From NCBI GenBank assembly GCA_964461105.1, contig CAYWSY010000033.1, forward strand, positions 1 to 19,231: a stretch of 19,231 nt of DNA, read 5' to 3'. Within the stretch, counting starts at the first letter, position 1; each line of letters opens with the position of its first letter. Origin of the DNA: JAGVMG01 sp964461105 (lineage in GTDB: Bacteria; Chlamydiota; Chlamydiia; Chlamydiales; Rhabdochlamydiaceae). The notes beneath the pieces were generated by a model. The model saw nothing but the letters and a program-made list of their open reading frames with translations, did no database searches and was not told where the DNA came from. A program made the position numbers and the translations under genes. Shown here in pieces: positions 7,260 through 14,709 of this stretch.

Positions 7260-8660
7260 ATGCACAGCGCTTCCACACAAATTTCCGGCATCATCCTTAT
7301 GGGAGGGGAAGGGAGTCGCTTTAATAGCACGCTTCCAAAACAATTTCATCGACTGGCAGGTAAGAAAGTCTACCTGCATACGCTCGAGCAATTTTTAAAA
7401 GTCGCTGAATTTACCCACATTCTCTTAGTCTGTCCTAAGTCTTGGCTCAATGAAATCAAGAAAGAAATCGCTATTTATCAAGACCCCCGGATCCATTTGG
7501 TGATCGGCGGGGCGACGCGTCAAGAATCCTCATTTCTCGGCCTCAAAGAGTGCCCTTCTGAAACCCAAGTAGTTGTCATCCACGATGCAGTGCGCCCTTT
7601 TGTCACAAAAGAGCTTCTGCTTGCCAATATCAAAGGAGCGCTCAAACACGGAGCTGTTGACACATGCATCCCATCCCAGGACACCATCGTTTATGCAGAA
7701 GCCCCCTTTACCGTTGGAGCCATCCCAAAACGCAGCGATTATTGGCGCGGGCAAACTCCGCAGAGTTTTTACTATCCTTTAATGATAAGAGCCCATGAAA
7801 AAGCGCTGCGTCATGAGATTTTCAATGCATCTGACGACTGCGCACTTGTGCTCGGGCTTGGCCACCCCATCCACATCATCGAAGGGACAGAAGATAATAT
7901 CAAAATCACGACAGAACTTGATCTATTCCTTGCAGAACAGATTCTGCGCCGCAGACCCGCCTCTTTATTATTCACTGAAATCGGCACACGCTTAGCAGGA
8001 AAACGATTTGCGATCACAGGGGGATCTGGGGGAATCGGTCAGGCCATTGTGAAAAAGCTTCAAGAAGCGGGAGCCACAGCCCTCCTCATTTCCCGATCTT
8101 CGATCCACTATCCCTCAGACCTCACCTCATCCGCGTCAGCTCAGCTCATCTTCACTCAAATCCAGCAAGAACATGGCCCGTTAGATGGCCTCATTAACAG
8201 CATCGGACAGCTCACCATGCGCCCGATCGAAGCTCTATTTCCAGAGGAAATTGAATCGCTGATTGCGACCAACCTGACAAGCATTATTTATAGCTGTAAA
8301 TACGCCTACATTAAAGACGGAGGGCATATTGTCAACATCGCCTCCTCTTCGTACCTGAGGGGCAAAAAAAATTATGCAATCTATTCGAGCGCAAAAGCAG
8401 CTGTCGTGAATTTTACACAAGGGCTTGCTGATGAGCGCCCTTTATTAAAAATTAACGCGCTGATCCCAGAGCGCACGAATACCCCCATGAGAAGAACCCA
8501 TTTTCCCAACGAGGATGTCTCAACACTGCTGCAGCCTGAAGAGGTTGCTGACGCGATCCTCTCCCTTCTATGCAGCTCAGAGCTAACAGGAGCCACAGCA
8601 GAGGTGCGGCAGAGGCACATAAGCATCGATAACCACAGGGAGTCTTTAAAAGGTCTTTAA
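7260..8660 (+). CDS. Bifunctional IspD-like cytidylyltransferase / SDR (Bcs1/TarIJ-type CDP-ribitol synthase)
   Basis: A 466-aa two-domain cytoplasmic enzyme. Residues 9-235 are an IspD/TarI-type cytidylyltransferase: GGEGSRFNSTLPKQF loop, IGGATRQES, IHDAVRPFV and the TEDNIKITTELDL end motif. Residues 247-450 are a short-chain dehydrogenase: TGGSGGIG nucleotide loop (253-260), NSIG (313-316), the serine region NIASSSY, and catalytic YxxxK (Tyr375, Lys379), then PERTNTPMR. This domain order and the PERTxTPMR segment match Bcs1/Acs1-type enzymes, which reduce ribulose 5-phosphate and couple it to CTP to make CDP-ribitol. A plain IspD of the MEP pathway is about 220 aa with no SDR part. A role in isoprenoid synthesis is still possible if no other ispD exists. 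It has its own promoter and sits downstream of mcsB. Confidence 0.8.
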   Translation: MHSASTQISGIILMGGEGSRFNSTLPKQFHRLAGKKVYLHTLEQFLKVAEFTHILLVCPKSWLNEIKKEIAIYQDPRIHLVIGGATRQESSFLGLKECPSETQVVVIHDAVRPFVTKELLLANIKGALKHGAVDTCIPSQDTIVYAEAPFTVGAIPKRSDYWRGQTPQSFYYPLMIRAHEKALRHEIFNASDDCALVLGLGHPIHIIEGTEDNIKITTELDLFLAEQILRRRPASLLFTEIGTRLAGKRFAITGGSGGIGQAIVKKLQEAGATALLISRSSIHYPSDLTSSASAQLIFTQIQQEHGPLDGLINSIGQLTMRPIEALFPEEIESLIATNLTSIIYSCKYAYIKDGGHIVNIASSSYLRGKKNYAIYSSAKAAVVNFTQGLADERPLLKINALIPERTNTPMRRTHFPNEDVSTLLQPEEVADAILSLLCSSELTGATAEVRQRHISIDNHRESLKGL

Positions 8661-8867
8661 GAGTGTCAAATGGCTTTTGTTCCTTCCCCTGTAAAAAGCT
8701 GATTCCGCAAGACCCCGACTCTTCACTCTTTTGTCTCAATAGGAAGGATCTTTAGACCGCAATCGATCAAAATTTTCTTATCTGGGCAAAGGAGTGGAAC
8801 ATCAAGGGAGGCCTTTTCAGCTTACAAACAACAAAGAATAAGCGCTTTAAAAGTAAAAATACTACTA
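8661..8867. other. Intergenic stretch between the fusion gene and the LRR gene promoter
   Basis: I see no convincing gene here. Inverted heptamers AAGAGTG (8659-8665) and CACTCTT (8724-8730) enclose GCTTTT...AAAAGC and are followed by TTGTC. They could form a weak terminator for the fusion gene, but the loop is large. The rest is unremarkable AT-rich spacer. Confidence 0.35.
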
Positions 8868-8897
8868 TTGACATTATTTAATGCTTAAGTATATAAT
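8868..8897 (+). promoter_or_regulatory. Near-consensus sigma70-type promoter of the LRR gene
   Basis: A perfect TTGACA (8868-8873) and a perfect TATAAT (8892-8897) are separated by 18 nt. AGGAG at 8921-8925 lies 5 nt before the ATG at 8931. This is the strongest promoter match in the window and implies high or unregulated expression. Confidence 0.72.
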
Positions 8898-8930
8898 CGT
8901 TTAAACAATAACTAAAATAAAGGAGTTAAC

Positions 8931-9929
8931 ATGGCAATTACACCTTCAACAACAAGAACCCCCACTCCTGGGATGGGCACTATAGCGACAAGGCGTACAG
9001 ACGGGACCGAACAGGAGAGAAAACGCTTTGCAGAATGGCTCGGAAGGCATATTACCCAGAATTATGGTAACCCTGGAAAAATACTCAATTTATCCTCTGG
9101 TGATTATTTTTACAAAAAACCTCGGAAAGAAAGAGAACACATTCTAAGAACTTTGGGATCAATCTGGCGTACGGCTTTTAGTTTAGACCCAAATCTTACT
9201 ACAATCAATCTATATCGGAGTGGGATCGGCCCTCGTGAAGCTAAAATCTTGGCAGAATCTATTTCAACCTTGAGTAACAGACACTCTATAAATTTAATGT
9301 TTCCCTTGAATGAGATCGGCTCTGAAGGAGCAATCGCCTTATCACAGATCCTTTTAGGAAGACCAATCTTAACATCACTTGATTTAGAAGATAATCAAAT
9401 CGGGGATGAAGGCCTTAAAGCTATTGCAAAAAATCTAGCAACCAATTCTTCTCTTACAAAGCTTTTTTTAAGTAAAAATCCATTTCGTGATATGAGCGCA
9501 TTAGCTCTTCTTGCAGGCTCTCTAACAATAAACACTACTCTCACCCTACTTGGATTAAACACCTGCAACATTGATACTCAAGGAGGACGATCCATTGCAT
9601 TAGCTCTAGAAAATAATACTAGTCTTACACACTTAAGTCTCTCGCAGAATCCAATGGGGGATGAGGCGGCAGGCGCGCTAGCAGAGACATTAACACGTAA
9701 CACTACCCTTCGAGAGGTCTACCTCAATCGCACCGATATCACTAAACAAGGGACGGATATGCTGATACAAGCTTTAGAACAAAATGCCTCCATAACAACC
9801 CTTTATCCCGGCGGTCAGGATGATAACAGAGCCTCGATCACTCCTCTTACAGAGCGAAACAAATCTAACCGCAGGCAAAGGGAGGCAACGCTAGCTTCTC
9901 TTCTTACCCCCCTCCTCTCCTCTTCATAA
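8931..9929 (+). CDS. Leucine-rich-repeat protein (ribonuclease-inhibitor / NLR-like), candidate host-interaction protein
   Basis: A 332-aa protein with a Thr/Pro-rich N-terminus (1-25), a helical segment (28-85), then about seven 28-29-residue leucine-rich repeats (about 89-295) and a polar tail. Repeat units begin LTTINLYRSGIG, LTSLDLEDNQIGDEG, LTKLFLSKNPF, LTLLGLNTCNI, LTHLSLSQNPMGDEA and LREVYLNRTDI. The long helix in each unit, with AIAxxLAxNxS-type spacing, is the ribonuclease-inhibitor/NLR subclass typical of eukaryotes and of amoeba-associated bacteria. There is no Sec signal, so if it is secreted the route would be type III (inference). The gene is single, between its own promoter and a terminator hairpin shared with the convergent Nudix gene. 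No enzymatic domain is seen. The target is unknown. Confidence 0.85.
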   Translation: MAITPSTTRTPTPGMGTIATRRTDGTEQERKRFAEWLGRHITQNYGNPGKILNLSSGDYFYKKPRKEREHILRTLGSIWRTAFSLDPNLTTINLYRSGIGPREAKILAESISTLSNRHSINLMFPLNEIGSEGAIALSQILLGRPILTSLDLEDNQIGDEGLKAIAKNLATNSSLTKLFLSKNPFRDMSALALLAGSLTINTTLTLLGLNTCNIDTQGGRSIALALENNTSLTHLSLSQNPMGDEAAGALAETLTRNTTLREVYLNRTDITKQGTDMLIQALEQNASITTLYPGGQDDNRASITPLTERNKSNRRQREATLASLLTPLLSSS

Positions 9930-9943
9930 AAACCTATTCGTAA

Positions 9944-9975
9944 AAAATTTCTGCCCATCTTTTTTTGATGGGCAG
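9944..9975 (-). terminator. Rho-independent terminator of the Nudix gene (possibly bidirectional)
   Basis: CTGCCCATC (9951-9959), a 7-nt T loop and GATGGGCAG (9967-9975) make a perfect 9-bp stem. Read on the minus strand it is followed by AAATTTTTT, which suits the Nudix gene ending at 9983. It also lies 22 nt after the LRR stop codon. Confidence 0.7.
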
Positions 9976-9982
9976 AGCAGAT

Positions 9983-10525
9983 TTAAAGCTCTCTTGGAGT
10001 AAAGTAAACCACGTTAACACATTCATCTCCTCCAGGAATAAGTGGAAGCTCTAAGGCCTCCTCAGGACTTACCCAACAATAATCCTGATGCTCCTCTCTT
10101 GCGATATTCAAGCAAGGCAGTTGATCAAGATGCACCCGATATAAATGCAAAACAAAGTCAAGTTGAGGAAAACGCACAAACACAGGGCGACAATAATTTA
10201 AAGGCAACCCAGTAATGTCTAAATCAATCTCTTCTTTAAGCTCGCGGATTAACGCTTGATCAGGCGTTTCTGCAGCTTCCAATTTCCCTCCAGGAGCACA
10301 CCACGTATTTCCCTGAGGTTTATGAGGGCTACGCAACAACATTAAAATCTTCCCATCATATTCACAGTAACATCCCGCCACTTGCATTTTTGGAAAAAAC
10401 TGCTCAGGAGGATCTAAATGAATATAACAGGGAGGAATATGTTCGCTTTTAGGTGTAAAACCAAACAAAAGACTTAAAACAATTAAAAACAGACCTCGAT
10501 AACAGTAGCAAAATGGCGAGTGCAT
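9983..10525 (-). CDS. Nudix hydrolase with an N-terminal signal/anchor segment
   Basis: A 180-aa protein with a complete Nudix box, starting GKLEAAE and ending RELKEEIDL (catalytic REExEE-type Glu cluster present; the usual Gly near the end is Asp). The preceding WCAPGGKLE strand is typical of MutT-like nucleoside-diphosphate hydrolases. Unusually, residues 8-24 (YRGLFLIVLSLLFGF) are a hydrophobic signal or anchor, so the enzyme may be exported or membrane-tethered. The open frame reaches 10597, but AAGGAG at 10537-10532 lies 6 nt before the ATG at 10525, which decides the start. An alternative is initiation at the Met about 46 codons into the longer frame, which would remove the signal. The substrate cannot be inferred. 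It is convergent with the LRR gene and divergent from the outer-membrane gene. Confidence 0.82.
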   Translation of the reverse strand: MHSPFCYCYRGLFLIVLSLLFGFTPKSEHIPPCYIHLDPPEQFFPKMQVAGCYCEYDGKILMLLRSPHKPQGNTWCAPGGKLEAAETPDQALIRELKEEIDLDITGLPLNYCRPVFVRFPQLDFVLHLYRVHLDQLPCLNIAREEHQDYCWVSPEEALELPLIPGGDECVNVVYFTPREL

Positions 10526-10553
10526 TGAAAACTCCTTGGCTACATAAGAATTT

Positions 10554-10569
10554 GCTTTTCTAGAAAAGC
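10554..10569. repeat. 16-bp perfect palindrome upstream of the Nudix gene
   Basis: GCTTTTCTAGAAAAGC is exactly self-complementary and sits in the leader of the Nudix gene, 17 nt above its ribosome-binding site. It could be an operator or an RNA hairpin. The sequence alone cannot decide. Confidence 0.4.
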
Positions 10570-10636
10570 CTTTTATTGACGGGATTAAGTCTAGCACAGC
10601 TGTAATTTAGAGCAACAATTTCCGACGCTAAAAAAA

Positions 10637-10665
10637 TTGACGCAAAAATAAAGTTTTCTGTAAAT
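10637..10665 (+). promoter_or_regulatory. Possible promoter of the outer-membrane / beta-propeller pair
   Basis: TTGACG (10637-10642) and GTAAAT (10660-10665) are 17 nt apart. AAAAGGA at about 10679-10685 precedes the ATG at 10693. The -35 is good and the -10 poor. Confidence 0.4.
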
Positions 10666-10692
10666 TTGCAAAATTCTTAAAAGGAACACTCA

Positions 10693-11292
10693 ATGCGCAA
10701 ATGGACAATTCTAAGTAGCTGTGTATGGATAACAGGACTCAGTGCAGATCCCAGCTCTGCATCAGTGGAGGTTAAGGCGGGATATTTCTTTTTTGTCGAC
10801 TCCATCATGCGTGACGTTTATTCACATGGAGGCTATGACATTCAGTTATCAAGATTTGATCCTTTTAAGACTTGGGGCAATCAATGCAGCTTGGGAATTT
10901 ATTCAAGTGTGGAGTATCTGCACTGCGATGGAAAGTCTTTAAATGATCACGAACACACCTCAATTTGGGAACTGCCTATTAGTCTCGGAATCCAACCCAT
11001 ATTCCGTATCGGAACTAAATGTGACTATTATTTTGCACTGGGACCGAGATTTTTTTACGTGCATCAGCACAATCATTCTCATTTTGTCAATCGGACGAAC
11101 TCTCGAGGCACATTTGGAGCGTTCTTTAATACAGGATTTCGCTTTAATCCCATTGATCATCTCTTGATCGATGTCTTTGGAGAGTATTCTTATGGAAGAG
11201 TCCATATAGGAGCTCATAAGCCAAGAGTCTATTCGACGACTCGGCAAATTGGAGGGTGTGTATTGGGCGTCGGATTAGGATATTGTTATTAA
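10693..11292 (+). CDS. Probable outer-membrane beta-barrel protein
   Basis: A 199-aa exported protein with a short signal peptide (WTILSSCVWITGLSA, cleavage near 18), followed by alternating polar/aromatic strands such as VEVKAGYFFFVDS, CSLGIYSSVEYL, YYFALGPRFFYVHQ and GTFGAFFNTGFRF. It ends in an aromatic residue (GVGLGYCY), the usual signal for barrel assembly. The size fits an eight-stranded barrel. It carries five cysteines, consistent with the disulfide-rich outer envelopes of chlamydiae (family knowledge). I do not recognise a specific family. The next gene starts 13 nt downstream with its own GAGGAG site, so the two form a transcription unit. The barrel may act as membrane anchor or partner for that secreted propeller (inference). 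Confidence 0.65.
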   Translation: MRKWTILSSCVWITGLSADPSSASVEVKAGYFFFVDSIMRDVYSHGGYDIQLSRFDPFKTWGNQCSLGIYSSVEYLHCDGKSLNDHEHTSIWELPISLGIQPIFRIGTKCDYYFALGPRFFYVHQHNHSHFVNRTNSRGTFGAFFNTGFRFNPIDHLLIDVFGEYSYGRVHIGAHKPRVYSTTRQIGGCVLGVGLGYCY

Positions 11293-11305
11293 CGAGGAGA
11301 TAATA

Positions 11306-12619
11306 ATGGTCAAAAAAATCAGCTTTTTATTCTTGTTACTGGGACTGGTGATTTCAACCCCTCTCTTTCCTAACAATTTTATCTATATAGTCAACGCAGA
11401 TGGCACAGTAGCAGTTCTTGATGCTACCACTTATACGCAAATTCCTGGATCTCCATTTCCCAGCATCGCATCGCCCCCATCCATAGGACAACAAGTGACC
11501 ATTTGTATGAGCTCCGATGGACAGCGCGTTTTTGTTCCAGGCTTTCAAGCAGCAGATACTGTTGCAGCTCTTAATGTTGATCCGATAACAGGAGCGCTAA
11601 CCCCCATTCCGGGATCACCGGTTTCTGGATTTGATACACCATTTTCATCTGCAGTCCGCTCCGATAATGCTTTTGTTTACATTTCAAATTTTGGCATGGA
11701 CAATATTGTTATTTGTGATTTTGATCTAAACATTTTAGGAACAGTTTTAACAGATTCAAATCCCGCAGGAATAATTATCAGCCCAGATCAAAGCCACTTA
11801 TATATAGCTTGTACAGGAGCTAGCACTGTAATGCGGTTTGATATCATCGATTCTGCTCCTTATTTAATCAATCCCCTTTCAGCTTCTATCGCACCAGGAA
11901 CGACACCCTACGTTATTGGGATGGACTCAGCAGGAACAGCCGTCTATGTGACCTCTACAGGGGGTAGCATATCAATTACGCGCTTTGATCCTGATCTCAC
12001 CAATCCTGTTCAAGCAACACATGGAACTTTAAATACAGCCATCGCTTTTTCTCCAGATCAATCACAACTCTTTATCTCGTCGGTAGCGGCACAGGAAGTC
12101 TATATTTTAGACCCTGTTACATTAACGGCACTTGCACCTGCAATTAGTACCGGTTCTCCTTATTTGATCGCCGTCAATCCCACTCAAAACCTGCTCTATG
12201 TAAGCAATGCTCTCACAAGCACATTCTCAGTCTTTGACTTAAACCAAGCGGGATATCCCCCCATACCTGGCACTCCTTTTTCCTTTACACCACCCTTGTA
12301 TCTTCCCTATGGGATTGCCTTTACAGCGCAACCTCTCATTCAACCGCCAAGAAATTTTCGAGGCAAGCAAAAACGCAATAATTTTGGGTTCCAGTTTGAG
12401 TTATTTAACCGTTTAGAATGGGCTCCACCCAATCAAGGAGATGCTGCGCAATACATTTTATATCGAAATGGCATTGAAATCGCTCGATTAACTGCAAGCA
12501 CCCTTACATATGATGATCATCGCATCGAAAAAAACACGTCAGTTGTCTATGAGCTGATTGCAGTGAGCTCTTCTGGAGTTGAGAGCGCACCTGTTACAAT
12601 CGTGGTGACATCAGGATAA
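11306..12619 (+). CDS. Secreted beta-propeller protein with C-terminal Fn3-like domain
   Basis: A 437-aa exported protein with a signal peptide at 1-22 (FLFLLLGLVISTPLF). Residues 24-345 form a YncE/lactonase-type beta-propeller with repeated blades: NFIYIVNADGTVAVLDA, SDGQRVFVPGF, FVYISNFGMDNIVICD, PDQSHLYIACTG, PDQSQLFISSV and NPTQNLLYVSNAL. Residues 350-437 look like a fibronectin type III domain (RLEWAPP, AQYILYRNGIEI, YELIAVSSSGVESAP). GAGGAG at 11294-11299 lies 6 nt before the ATG. No catalytic residues can be recognised, so a binding or adhesive role is most plausible. It follows a probable outer-membrane barrel in the same unit. Its last 9 bp overlap the convergent MFS gene. Confidence 0.8.
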   Translation: MVKKISFLFLLLGLVISTPLFPNNFIYIVNADGTVAVLDATTYTQIPGSPFPSIASPPSIGQQVTICMSSDGQRVFVPGFQAADTVAALNVDPITGALTPIPGSPVSGFDTPFSSAVRSDNAFVYISNFGMDNIVICDFDLNILGTVLTDSNPAGIIISPDQSHLYIACTGASTVMRFDIIDSAPYLINPLSASIAPGTTPYVIGMDSAGTAVYVTSTGGSISITRFDPDLTNPVQATHGTLNTAIAFSPDQSQLFISSVAAQEVYILDPVTLTALAPAISTGSPYLIAVNPTQNLLYVSNALTSTFSVFDLNQAGYPPIPGTPFSFTPPLYLPYGIAFTAQPLIQPPRNFRGKQKRNNFGFQFELFNRLEWAPPNQGDAAQYILYRNGIEIARLTASTLTYDDHRIEKNTSVVYELIAVSSSGVESAPVTIVVTSG

Positions 12620-13846
12620 GATGCGTCGATGGTAAAAAATCATGAACGCGGCTGCGATCACCATTAACATAGCCCCGATAAAAATAAGAGGCTGAACTCC
12701 CATAATTGGCACCAAAGTAGGCGATAGCGCCGTTGCCGCAAAAGCAAGCGCTTCGAGCGATCCCGTGATTCCCATTGCCCAGCCCTGCGCATTTGCACTT
12801 GCCGCATTGGAAAATGAAGTCAACATCGCTGTAAATCCAACCTGAACTGCAACTCCTAACGGAATCGCAAGGAGCCAAATAAAGAGTTCATTTTGCGTCA
12901 AAGAAACGAGCAATTCAGCAACCCCAGTAATCAAAAGGCAGATCCACGCCATCTTCTCGACAGAAAAATAACGGGTCATCACAGGTGTTACGAAAATTAA
13001 CCCTAACCCAAACCAAATTCCAATATAACCATTGAAGAGCCCCATTTCGAGACCTGAATAATCAAATGTCTGCTTGAAAAAAATCAGAATCAATTGCAGA
13101 TAAAAAGAGATCGCCACCTGCATCAAAAAGAACGCAATGGCAAGAATCCGAATCGCACGATGCTCAAATGCCTCTACAAACACTTCAAAGATTCGACTGA
13201 GCCGAATTTTCTTAGTTGTTTGAAGTTTAAATGTTTCCTGAAATCCCAATTGAAGCCAAATCAATGCAATCACAGCGAGCAGAGCCGCTGCAAAAAAAGG
13301 GGTCGAATAATCAAAAAAGGAAACCAGCGATGCATCCACAAGGACCCCTCCCATCAAAGGACCCACCACAAATCCCCCACTTTGCACAAGCGTTACATAG
13401 CTCATGTGCACGGCCTTATCTCCTCTTGTACTTAAATCCGCAATCGCCGCTAAGGCAACTGGCATGGAAGCTGCCATCAACCCTGACATCCCTCTTCCAA
13501 TCAAAAGAAGCCACAAACTGGAGCACTTAACCCCTAAACCCATACAGGCAAAACTCGCAAATAACCCCGCCATACACACAAGCAGCGTCCTTTTCCTTCC
13601 AAAGATATCGGAAAGATCCCCCATGAACGAAGCTCCAAAAAACATCAATAAAGGATAGAGCAAAAAACTAAGTGACAAGTACCAAAACGCAGTTGCCTCA
13701 GTAGCCCCTTGCGGGAGGATTGACGATGAGCCTGTTGTAAAGAGTGCTGTTAACACGGGATAAACCAAGCCAAACCCCAAAATATCGACAAAAATAGCAA
13801 AGAAACAAGGGGCCACCTCTTTCATCGAAAATTCAGGGGTTTTCAT
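12611..13846 (-). CDS. MFS transporter (TetA-like, drug/H+ antiporter type)
   Basis: A 12-helix major facilitator of 411 aa. The motif-A loop between helices 2 and 3 reads GDLSDIFGRKRTLL, and the helix-5 region has GGFVVGPLMGG (motif C), which marks the antiporter branch of the superfamily (TetA/Bcr-like). Helix 1 carries FVDILGFGLVYPVL as in TetA. The longer frame begins at 13876, but GGGAG at 13858-13854 lies 7 nt before the ATG at 13846, so I choose that. The substrate is unknown, and homologues are often exporters of small molecules. It is tail-to-tail with the beta-propeller gene (9-bp overlap). Upstream is the palindromic repeat region. Confidence 0.88.
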   Translation of the reverse strand: MKTPEFSMKEVAPCFFAIFVDILGFGLVYPVLTALFTTGSSSILPQGATEATAFWYLSLSFLLYPLLMFFGASFMGDLSDIFGRKRTLLVCMAGLFASFACMGLGVKCSSLWLLLIGRGMSGLMAASMPVALAAIADLSTRGDKAVHMSYVTLVQSGGFVVGPLMGGVLVDASLVSFFDYSTPFFAAALLAVIALIWLQLGFQETFKLQTTKKIRLSRIFEVFVEAFEHRAIRILAIAFFLMQVAISFYLQLILIFFKQTFDYSGLEMGLFNGYIGIWFGLGLIFVTPVMTRYFSVEKMAWICLLITGVAELLVSLTQNELFIWLLAIPLGVAVQVGFTAMLTSFSNAASANAQGWAMGITGSLEALAFAATALSPTLVPIMGVQPLIFIGAMLMVIAAAFMIFYHRRILS

Positions 13847-13968
13847 TTCACATCTCCCGTTTTGTGCTTCTTTCATCTTAATTAAAATATTAATTTATAT
13901 CAAAGACTGAGGATCAGCTTGCATTTCATGAGCGCAATAAACTGATTCACAATGACTTAAAGTCAATT

Positions 13969-14013
13969 ATGTAAAAATGCTGTCGCAAATTGCATTTTAC
14001 ATTGTAAAATGCC
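13969..14013. promoter_or_regulatory. Triple half-site palindrome, possible operator
   Basis: GCATTTTACA-T-TGTAAAATGC (13992-14012) is a perfect 10-bp inverted repeat with a 1-nt centre. A third, near-identical half-site, ATGTAAAAATGC, lies at 13969-13980. It sits between the MFS start and the large palindrome. It looks like a repressor site, but no cognate regulator is in the window. Confidence 0.4.
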
Positions 14014-14017
14014 AACT

Positions 14018-14189
14018 ATGAGTCTATCTCACTAAAACTTTTCGCCGATTTTCGCGATTATTTTGTCGAATTTTCATTTATTTTTCAGGGGGTAATATCA
14101 ACATGCGTATATTACCCCCTTAAAAATAAATGAAAATTCGTCAAAAGAACGCGAAAATCGACTGAAACTTTTTAGTGAGATAGACTCAT
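14018..14189. repeat. 172-bp imperfect palindromic element with conserved apical hairpin (copy 1)
   Basis: The whole segment folds back on itself about position 14103.5. The outer arms ATGAGTCTATCTCACTAAAA and its complement pair at the two ends, with AT-rich imperfect arms between. The apex is GGGGGTAATAT, loop CAACATGCGT (14099-14108), ATATTACCCCC. The same apex and loop recur at the right end of the window with diverged arms, so this is a dispersed repeat family, MITE-like. No ORF is inside. The right end overlaps the start codon of the ATPase pseudogene. Confidence 0.8.
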
Positions 14190-14633
14190 GGCACCACATT
14201 ACATTCAAAGGCAGCTATCAGCGCCCGAAGAAAGCTACTTTCTTTTAGGGCCTAGAGGCACAGGCAGATCAACCTGGCTAATCCATAGATACCCCCATGC
14301 CACGCAAATCGACTTACTTTTAGGGGAAGAAGAAAGGCGCTTTAGTAGCTACCCCAACCCCATTCGCTCAGCTTTTGGCGGACACAGACCAAACTTGAGG
14401 TTGACTTTATTATTTATGGTCCCCGAGGTTTTTGGGCAATCGAAGTCAAACGCTCAATTAACTTAAGCCCGGATGATGTCAAAGGTCTTTCGGCCTTTAA
14501 AAAGGAATTTCCAGAAGCGCAGTGCTTCCTCATCAACTTAGGGAAAAGAAGGGAAAGCTACCGAGGCTTTCCTGTGATTCCGTTAAATGAATTTTTACTT
14601 CACCTAACTATTGAAAGTCCTATCTTTCAATGA
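14188..14633 (+). pseudogene. Decayed AAA_14/DUF4143 ATPase: N- and C-terminal ends joined by a deletion and frameshift
   Basis: The intact family is about 380-480 aa: an N-terminal AAA ATPase and a C-terminal DUF4143 domain ending in a PD-(D/E)xK-like motif. Here only about 55 N-terminal residues remain (YFLLGPRGTGRSTWL, with the Walker-A lysine changed to Arg, then TQIDLLL). Near 14368-14372 the reading frame jumps. The next phase, read from 14370, gives FWRTQTKLEVDFIIYG, then FWAIEVKRS and a tail through NLGKRRESYRGFPVIPLNE to the stop at 14631-14633, which is the family's C-terminus. About three quarters of the gene are thus missing. In the first phase translation would stop at 14466. It is a remnant, probably non-functional. 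Its ATG lies in the distal arm of the large palindrome, suggesting that the element inserted at the gene start or moved with it. Confidence 0.82.
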
Positions 14634-14642
14634 TTATAAAAC

Positions 14643-14709
14643 ACAACTTATCATAGACATTTATCAGTTAATCAATTAAGTTGTTTTCCTTTAAAAAAGG
14701 AACACACTT
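14643..14709 (+). promoter_or_regulatory. Leader of the TPR gene with inverted repeats
   Basis: ACAACTTA (14643-14650) and TAAGTTGT (about 14677-14684) form an inverted repeat. TTCCTTT...AAAGGAA just downstream pairs the likely ribosome-binding AAAGGA before the ATG at 14710. The second hairpin could mask translation. I see no clear -35/-10 pair. Confidence 0.3.

Noticed and set aside
8452..8739. 95-codon minus-strand open frame
   Set aside because: Antisense to the IspD-SDR fusion for most of its length, without family resemblance.
13094..13658. Three plus-strand open frames
   Set aside because: They are antisense shadows of the MFS gene, with no recognisable domain or start signal.
14088..14119. 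Rolling-circle origin, because TAATAT/ATATTAC resembles the TAATATTAC nick site of geminiviruses
   Set aside because: The nonanucleotide is not present, the motif is in the stem rather than the loop, and there is no Rep gene.
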